The position numbers and the translations under genes are program-made. A stretch of DNA of 64,000 nt from Notamacropus eugenii (lineage: Eukaryota; Chordata; Mammalia; Diprotodontia; Macropodidae). The DNA lies in contig NC_092875.1 in the NCBI RefSeq assembly GCF_028372415.1, forward strand, positions 53,384,271-53,448,270, written 5' to 3'. Under the pieces are notes generated by a model. The model was given only the letters and a program-made list of their open reading frames with translations. It ran no database searches and was not told the DNA's origin. Of the stretch, positions 57,140 to 64,000 are shown one piece after another (position 1 is the stretch's first letter; every line of letters begins with the position of its first letter).

Positions 57140-57830
57140 TCTTAAATTCAACATGTCCCAAACTGAGCTCATCATCTTTCCCCCTAAACAATCCTCCCCT
57201 CCTAACTTCTCTGTGACAGCAGGGGATATAACACCATTCTCCCAGGCCCTCAGGCTCCCAACCTAGGATTCAGCCTGGACTGCTTCCTCTCTCTCTCTCC
57301 CACCATCAGAGCCTTTTGCCAAGGCTTATTGATCTCACCTTGGTAGCATTTCTCCAATCTGCCCCCTTCTCTCCTCTAATGCTGCCATCACCCTTGTTCT
57401 AGACCCTCATCAACTCTTTCCTGAATCCTCTCAATAGCTGCTGGTGGGTCTGCCTCTCAAGTCTCTCCTCACTCCTACCCATTCTCCATTCAGCCACTAG
57501 AGTGATCTTCCTAGAGTGCAGGTCTGATAACGTAACAGACCTACGCAAATCTTCTCTTGGTTGTCCAAAGGCCTTTGTGATCTAGGCCCCTCCCAACTTT
57601 CCTGTCTTCTTAGATTGTTCTCTGCAATCCAGTGATCCTGACCTTCTGGCTGTCCATGAATAAGACACTGCATCTCTCAGCTCACTGTCCCCCATGCTTC
57701 TCCCTCCTCTGCTCCATTCACTGACCTCTCTGGCTTCCTCTAAGACCCCATCTCCTAGGAAGCCATGCCTAAACTCTCTTAATTCTCATGTCTTCTTCTC
57801 TGAAGGAGAATCATTTTGTCTCTTTATGGA
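57140..57830 (+). mobile_element. L2 LINE, ORF2 C-terminus
   Basis: Contains the L2 hallmark run: 'aattcaacatgtcccaaact', 'cccttgttctagaccctcat', 'agctgctggtgggtctgcct', 'cattcagccactagagtgat'. Plus strand, moderately diverged. Confidence 0.85.
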
Positions 57831-58220
57831 CTTGGATGCTAGTTTGGGAGGGGTGGGAGTGGGGAAGATTTTCTTTTGGGTGACAGAAACCTGCCATATG
57901 TTCTATGTGTTCTTACCCTGAAAGCTTGCATGTAACTAAAGGACTTTCACCTTTTCTAGAAAGCTGTATTCTTATTTCCCTAAGGGAGATTCTGGGTGGG
58001 GGGAGGAAAGAAAGTCAAATCCTGATATTCTTGGGGGAAACCTTGTAAAGTGGGGTGGGGTGGGGATAACAGCTTAAGAGTGAAGTGTGAGTGACTGCCA
58101 AGATTGAATCTGGTTTGCAAGATGTACTTCTGGGCCATGGCACTGTACGTGCATGAGAGCAGGGCCAACAAAGTGCTAGTATTGAAAATGTGAGGAAAGA
58201 AAGGCAATTGGGATTTGTAG
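57831..58220. other. unassigned stretch
   Basis: Nothing recognised. Confidence 0.4.
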
Positions 58221-58224
58221 ACCT

Positions 58225-58480
58225 CTCTATGGGGGAAGAGAATCATTTTTCTAGCATCTCCTTCATGCTAGGCACTGTGGTTAGTACTCTCCAAATATGA
58301 TCTTATATCCTCACAACAACCCTGGAAGGTAGGTGCCATTGTTCTCTCCATTTTACAGTTGAGGAAACTGAGGCAAAGAGAGGTGAAATGACTTGCTCAG
58401 GGCCATACAGCTAGTAACTATCTGAGGCTGAATTTGAACTCAAGTCTTCTAGCTGCCTCTTATACCTCTCCAGGTAATAG
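58225..58480 (-). repeat. MIR-class SINE
   Basis: Antisense 'cctcacaacaaccctggaag', 'ttttacagttgaggaaactg', 'gaaatgacttgctcagggcc', 'gaatttgaactcaagtcttc'. Confidence 0.85.
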
Positions 58481-58654
58481 AACAGATTTTTCTTGCCCTT
58501 GAGGGCAATCTAAGTCACAGTATCAGATAAAGCCATTGAATCTCAATCAAAGCTTTCACCTTACGAAAAATGTGGAGGACAGTTTGTACTTCCCTAGGGG
58601 CATAGGAAAGTAATGGCCAGCTCCACTTGCCAAGCACCAACTCTGTCCTGTCTT

Positions 58655-58850
58655 TAGAACATGGGTCCTTAACCTGGGGTCCATGAGTAGATTATGGGGG
58701 ATCCACAAACTTGGATGGGAAAACTGGCGTTTTTATTTTTACTAATCTCTTGACAGAAATTTAGATTTTGCTTCAGTTACTTAACACAATTCTGAGGTGT
58801 CCGTAGGCTCTGCCAGAATGCTACAACAAATAGCAGCTTCCATTTGTTAG
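58655..58850. mobile_element. hAT-like nonautonomous element
   Basis: 'gggtccttaacctggggtcc' at one side and 'tgaggtgtccgtaggctctg' inside follow a mammal-wide hAT-type repeat. A related copy lies at 63860-64000. Confidence 0.5.
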
Positions 58851-59164
58851 CTTGGCCCTCTGGGGATCTCTGACTTAGGAAGGAAGGACTATTTAAGTTT
58901 CTTAAGTTTTTGTTTCATCATCTGTAAAACACGTGCAAAGAAAACCTTCCCTATAAAGGGGTGATTGGAGAATCAGATGAGATCGAGTATGTAAAGTGCT
59001 TTGTAAACTGTAAAATGAATCGTTATTGTCATCGGTTCCTAGAGTTAGAACTGAAAATCTTCTTCCTCCTCCTCTTCCTCCTAATTTTTAAATTAGGGAC
59101 TTCAGAATTAGAGACTCATTATTTTTTTTTCTTTCTGTACTCAGGTTCTAGCACATGGCCTTTC

Positions 59165-59229
59165 TCCTCCTCCTCCTCCTCCTCCTCCTCCTCCTCCTCC
59201 TCCTCCTCCTCCTCCTCCTCCTCCTCCTC
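59165..59229 (+). repeat. (TCC)n microsatellite
   Basis: 65 bp, about 21 uninterrupted TCC units, within a longer pyrimidine tract (59041-59260). The poly-Ser frame across it is an artefact. Confidence 0.97.
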
Positions 59230-59434
59230 TTTCTCTTCCTCCTTCTCCTTTGCTCCTTTGAGGAGATAGTGCTAAATGACCAGGGGCAGAGAAAAATCTA
59301 ACCAGAACCTGAACCAACCCAACAATAGCTTAAGGAAATGGGTCTCATGGAAAGTGTCAATGGCAGGAGGGATTTCTCCAGGGGATTTTTCCATGTTTCC
59401 ATCCAGTTCTAACATTCTGTGACTTCCAATCCAA

Positions 59435-59700
59435 GCATTCTCCCTTCTACATCTGTGCCTATACCTGGAATACATTCCCTCCTCTCCTCTACTTCTTAAA
59501 TGTTAACTTTAGGAATTAGTTTAAGTAATGCCTGCCTTCCTGACCCCTCCCCCAGTTGTTAGTACTTTCCCTTTCCCCCACCAATTAATTTGTACTTCCT
59601 TATCCATGTATAAGTTCTATTCCATTCTTGAAGGCAAGGACTAATTTTTTTTCTACACCTTTCTATCCTCAAGATCTAGAACAGTGCTAGACATATATGC
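59435..59700 (+). repeat. L2 3' region
   Basis: 'cctggaatacattccctcct', 'ttaagtaatgcctgccttcc', 'attcttgaaggcaaggacta' and 'agatctagaacagtgctaga' fit the L2 3' UTR. Confidence 0.65.
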
Positions 59701-60017
59701 ATATATGTATTTGTACAGGTATACACATGCGTATATATGTATATGTATAGATATACATAGTGCTTAAAAATGCTTATAATAAAATTAAACTGTGATATCA
59801 ACAAGAGGGTGACATACAGTTACAGTGACCATGCTTTGATTCATTCTGTGAAATCTCAAGTGAATTGGAGTTAGGGAATCTTGGGTCCTATCCTTATCCT
59901 ATATGTGTGACATCAGATCATTCCTTGAAATTTTTTTGGGCTTCAGTTTCCCATAAAACAGATGACCTCTGAGTTCACTTTCACTTCTAAATCTATGGCC
60001 ATGTGATGCTACAAAAG

Positions 60018-60785
60018 AGCATTTTTGTGTATACCGTTTGACCCAGCAACAGCAGTACTTGGTCTGTATTCCAGAAGAGGTAAAAAAAACAAAACAGAAA
60101 AGGATGTATCTGTACAGAAAATATAGCAGCCCTTTTCTGGTGGCAAAGAATTTGAAATTGAGGGAATGTTCATCAAATGGGGAATGGATGAACAAGTGGT
60201 ATATGATTTGATGGAATACTATTGTACTATAAGGGATGATGAACAGGATGCTCTCAGAAAAATGTGGAAAGATACCCATGGACTGATGCTAAGTGAAATG
60301 AATAGAACCAGCAGACCGTTGTATACAGTAAGAACAATACTGTAAGATGATCAAATGTGAATGACTTAGCTATCTTCAGCAATACAATGATGCAAGACAG
60401 TTCTGAAGAACTTATGATGAAAAATGCTATCCTCCAGAAAAAGGACTGGAAACTGAATACAGATCTAAGCATAATTTTATATATAATATTATTAGATTAT
60501 AATATAGATGTAATACAGATTATAATAGATGTAGCTAAGCATAATTTTATATCTTCCTTTATTTTCCTTGATTTTTATCTGTTTTCTTTTACAAGATCAC
60601 TAATATGGAAATATGTGTTGCGTGACTACATATGTAAAACCTACATCAAATTGCCTGTCTTCGCTATGAGGGAGTTGGGGAGGGAGGGAGAGAATTTGGA
60701 GCTCAAAAATTTTAAAACAAATATTAAAAATTGTTTTATATGTGATTGAGGAAAAACAAAATATTAAATAAATAATTTTTTAAAC
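60018..60785 (+). mobile_element. 5'-truncated L1, 3' end
   Basis: ORF2 C-terminal text starts at 'gtgtataccgtttgacccag' and continues with 'ggaatactattgtactataa' (EYYCTI type). The 3' UTR follows, with 'tcactaatatggaaatatgt' and 'gagggagagaatttggagct', ending in 'aatattaaataaataatttt'. The 3' UTR carries a local duplication at 60463-60553. Confidence 0.85.
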
Positions 60786-61017
60786 GAGTATTTAGAACAA
60801 GGCTTTGGAAAAGGAATGGCATTTGTCCATATGACCATGTGTCTCAGTTTGGAATTTGGGAAGTATGGGCACTCTAAGGCAACAGAGCAGGGCTTTTGGT
60901 AGCGGAGTTGTCTTTTAACAAATATGTGGTAGTCATATCCATAGTTATTTTGGAGGATGTGCTTATTCCTACTTTGCTGGTAAGAAGAGTATGTCTAAAC
61001 TTGGGCACTATGAGTGA

Positions 61018-61280
61018 AGAAGCAGGTAGGTGGTATAGTGCATAGAGGATGGGGCCTGGAGTCAGGAAAACTCATCTTTATGAGTTCAATTCTGGCCTCA
61101 GACACTTAAGAGCTGTGTGACCCTGGGCAAGTTACTTAATCCAGTTTGCCTCAGTTTCCTTATCTGTAAAATGAGCTGGAGAAGGAAATGGCAAATCACT
61201 CTCATATCTTTGCCAAGAAAACCCTAAATGGGGTCATCAAGAGTTGGATGTGACTGAAAAAAGACTGAATAACAACAAAT
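61018..61280 (+). repeat. Mar1/WSINE-type SINE, full length
   Basis: Head 'gcaggtaggtggtatagtgc', 'gtgtgaccctgggcaagtta', CORE 'cctcagtttccttatctgta', tail 'gagaaggaaatggcaaatca' to 'gactgaataacaacaa'. Confidence 0.9.
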
Positions 61281-61289
61281 GAGTGAATG

Positions 61290-62685
61290 AAACCTCATCA
61301 CTAAACGGGAAACAATGGCCCTAGACAGGTCCTCCAAATCTCTATGGCACAATTTTGAGGGGACACAAAATTAAGCTCATACCCACAAATTAAATGTTCT
61401 GGACAATCCCTCAAATGTAACCTGAAGTCTTTTATTGGTACAGGAAATTAGCTCTGAATTTACATGGACTGAGTTCAATTTTGAGGGCTTCTCATACAAC
61501 ATCCTGTATGGGGGTGGGGCTTTTGCTGTAACCCAGAGCTCCTCACAGATCGTTAGAATTTGGCTTGTTATGCCACCACCTAGTGGTTTTTATTTTAATT
61601 TTTTCCCCCCAAGAACATGGATTTGACTCATCATAGGCCTCCACCATAAAGAAAAAAGACTTTTAGCTGCAAATTCAAATTCAAATGCAGACTAACAAGA
61701 TGTTGACTATAGGACAGGGATTTTTAAATTGCAAAAAAAATTGCAAAGAAATCAGATTTGAGTCTATAAACAACCAAGGCACCTACTATTTGCCCCTTCA
61801 ATAGATCTCTGCCTTCTCCAGAAACCCATATAACCCTCTAGATTTAGAAGGATACTCTGGGTAGCCACTGTCCCCCATCCCAAGGGGACAGGTTTCCATT
61901 TAGCCAAAGCATCAAGTAGTTATCTCCTCTGGGGACTCCTACTACCTCCAGTTATTCTGATGCAGTTCCTCAGACTTATAATACCATCCTGGACGGGGCT
62001 CCTTCACAAAGGAGAAGGCTCCCAGGGTTGCTAAAGTCACACAATCCAACCTTTTGGTGTCTTCCTCTTTCCCCAGTGACTTATATACTTTTGCTCTCCT
62101 CTACTTCCCACATATAGAGTTCATCCAGACTCATAATACTACACTAAGAAGTAACTCACTTCACACCAACCATGAATAAGGCTTTAGAAAAATTGTAATC
62201 TGTAAAGCCATGATCTCTGCAGAAAAGCAGCTTGGAGATTAAGCAGACAGACTACAATTTTTGCTGTTGCTCATGTAATCTATCTGACCTGGGTAATGAT
62301 GATTCATGGCCCCTTACTAATTCATTGATTAAGGTGACCATCTGTTAACCTGACATGAGCAACAGAGAGTCTGTTGTCATCTCAGGGCATGCAACTAGGA
62401 TGTTTCAGATAGCTTCCTAAGACTTGTCAGATCTAATGACTCCTACCTCCCTACCTGGGGCAGCTCAGATGGGAACAAATGATCCTGCCAGGAAGAATTC
62501 ATCATGTGGTGAACATTTGAATGACCTCCCTTGTTGTGGGGAAAACACACTGTGAACTTAAAGGCACAATATCAATGGCTTATTATTGTTGACATTGTCG
62601 CTATGATATGATGGGATTCTTGGGAGGATCAGATGAGAAATTAATGTTGGCATAGTCAGAAAATGTTGGAGGAATGCAATGCAGT
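61290..62685. other. unassigned stretch
   Basis: About 1.4 kb without a gene or a repeat that I can name. The 63-codon frame at 61435-61626 has no support. Confidence 0.4.
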
Positions 62686-62689
62686 ACAG

Positions 62690-62865
62690 GGAATTCTGGG
62701 TTTCTAGTCAGAAGACCTGAGTTCAAATTCTGATTCCTCCATTAATGTCAACCTGTGAGACACTGGACAGGTCTCTGGGACTCACTCTCCTCATTTGTAA
62801 AAGGAGGAAGATGGATTAGATGACCTCTGAAGCCCCCTCCATACCTATGGTCTCTACATGTGTCT
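62690..62865 (+). repeat. CORE-SINE
   Basis: 'agacctgagttcaaattctg', 'ctcctcatttgtaaaaggag' and 'ggattagatgacctctgaag'; same family as 6440-6612 and 48040-48210. Confidence 0.7.
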
Positions 62866-62869
62866 TGTC

Positions 62870-63380
62870 TCCCTACTCATCTATAGGGACAGATTGTGTT
62901 GACTTCGTACCTCACCAAGCACAGGTGACAGGATCCTGCTCACACTAGCACTTCATGATTACTTATCAAATGAATGGATAAAGAAATGAACTAAATCTCC
63001 ACTATTGTTATAATCATTTTTCCTGCTGGTTCTTGGAAGGAAAGAGACGGGGAGATCTTGCTCTTACTTCTGAGTATGTATGACCATATTTTTCCCAATG
63101 TAGCATAACTTCTGAGAGAGCAAAGACAGTCTTAGGCTACATTAAGTAAACTCTAATGTCCTAAGGGCAGAGGTCAAGAGAATGAAAAACTTTCAGCAGA
63201 GGTGATTCCTGCATTTGGACAACATTTGGGCTTTCTTCCCACTCTGACAGTCTATGAAGGAGAGTACCAGATCCACACCCACAAGCAGAAGGGCTAGTTA
63301 GGGTCAAGGTCAAGTTAGCTGGTGAGAGATTCCATCCTTTCTTCCTAGGTTGGGTGCCAAATGGTCTCTTGGGATTCATA
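62870..63380. other. unassigned stretch
   Basis: Nothing recognised. Confidence 0.4.
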
Positions 63381-63384
63381 GGTT

Positions 63385-63545
63385 TAGAGCTCGGAGGGGT
63401 TTTACAGGTTATCCAGCTCAGCTCTTTCATTTGATAGATGAAGCATCTGAGGACTGAAGTAACTTGTCCAAAATCACTTAGGTAGTAACAGAGTCAAGAT
63501 TTGAACCCATTTTCTCTGACTCCAAATCCAATGATTCTTACTCTC
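63385..63545 (-). repeat. CORE-SINE
   Basis: Antisense 'gatagatgaagcatctgagg', 'cttgtccaaaatcacttagg' and 'tttgaacccattttctctga'. Confidence 0.65.
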
Positions 63546-63859
63546 CTTCTATAACTTCTGCTTCTCATCTCTCTGGTCTAGGTGTTTGGCAGCTTTAGGG
63601 GTGCTTAGAGATGCTCTCCCTTAAGTATATCCTGGGTCAAGAGTTCTTTGTCCACCCTAATTCCCTTATCTTTGTACCTAGCTGACTTTCTAGGACAGGG
63701 ACTGGGACAGGAGAAACCATCTAACTTGCTCCTTCTCTCCTTTTTCTGCCTTGGCTGAATCTCTAACCAAGTACAGTTATTTGGCTGTTGAAATACCTCT
63801 CTCTCACTCCATTTATTAGACTGTGGCCTATGCGAACTAGAGTCCTGTCTTGCCCAGAG

Positions 63860-64000
63860 ATTCTTAACCTGGTCCTTTGGAGTTAAAGGGTCCATTGACC
63901 CATAAATGGATTTCAGGGGGTTCCATCAACTTGAATGGTAAAAAGACATCTTTTTAAAAATCCTATGTAATCTTTTATTTTGGGGGAGGATAGTTCTTTG
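63860..64000. mobile_element. hAT-like nonautonomous element, cut by the window end
   Basis: 'agattcttaacctggtcctt' and 'ggttccatcaacttgaatgg' resemble the copy at 58655-58850. Confidence 0.45.

Noticed and set aside
58961-59269. 102-codon frame with a long Ser run
   Set aside because: Translation of the (TCC)n microsatellite.
1-64000. Search for CRISPR arrays, tRNA or rRNA genes, operons or a novel coding system
   Set aside because: None seen; the recurrent spaced repeats are SINEs, LINEs and microsatellites of a mammalian genome.

Overview
The window is mammalian nuclear DNA, most likely from a marsupial. It has spliced exons, a CpG island, CORE-SINEs, L2 and CR1/L3 relics, and many L1-type elements whose 5' ends carry the marsupial 'gccatcttggctccgcccc' text (read here on the opposite strand). 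It also has SINEs with a CORE body and an RTE-like tail, of the Mar1/WSINE type. The species cannot be fixed from the sequence alone. All family names come from recognition by eye, not from a database search.

The only intact protein gene I can support is SNAPC2, on the minus strand at the left (2385-10742). It has five exons with consensus splice sites and one continuous 349-codon reading frame. Its CpG-rich promoter (about 10380-11110) lies between two old L2 copies on opposite strands. Its introns hold L2, MIR-like and CR1/L3 relics. A short open frame ending at a good splice donor (11009-11095) faces away from SNAPC2 and may be a divergent first exon, but I do not recognise it.

From about 11.2 kb to the right end I find no intact gene. 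The stretch is layered retrotransposon debris: L2 (11.2-12.8 and 15.3-16.8 kb), a block of minus-strand L1 and HAL1 (17.1-24.3 kb), and a hAT-like DNA element split by a 5'-complete, 3'-shortened L1 (26.7-28.4 kb). A whole-length HAL1 ('half-L1', ORF1 without ORF2) follows at 29.2-32.1 kb, then an internally deleted Tigger1-like element (34.2-34.9 kb) and an old plus-strand L1 (36.5-41.5 kb). Next is a three-level nest, L1 inside HAL1 inside a second HAL1 (41.5-47.9 kb), with readable target-site duplications. After it come a decayed LINE of another clade (48.5-50.3 kb), a possible solitary LTR (51.5-51.9 kb) and an L1 mosaic (52.1-53.5 kb).

At 55198-56180 (minus) lies a processed pseudogene of TMEM120B: exon sequences are fused without introns, and the frame is broken by stops and frameshifts. 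The last 8 kb hold L2, MIR-like, Mar1/WSINE and L1 relics and a (TCC)n tract. I found no tRNA, rRNA, CRISPR, operon or other new system. The most informative parts are the datable insertion nests and the HAL1 derivatives.
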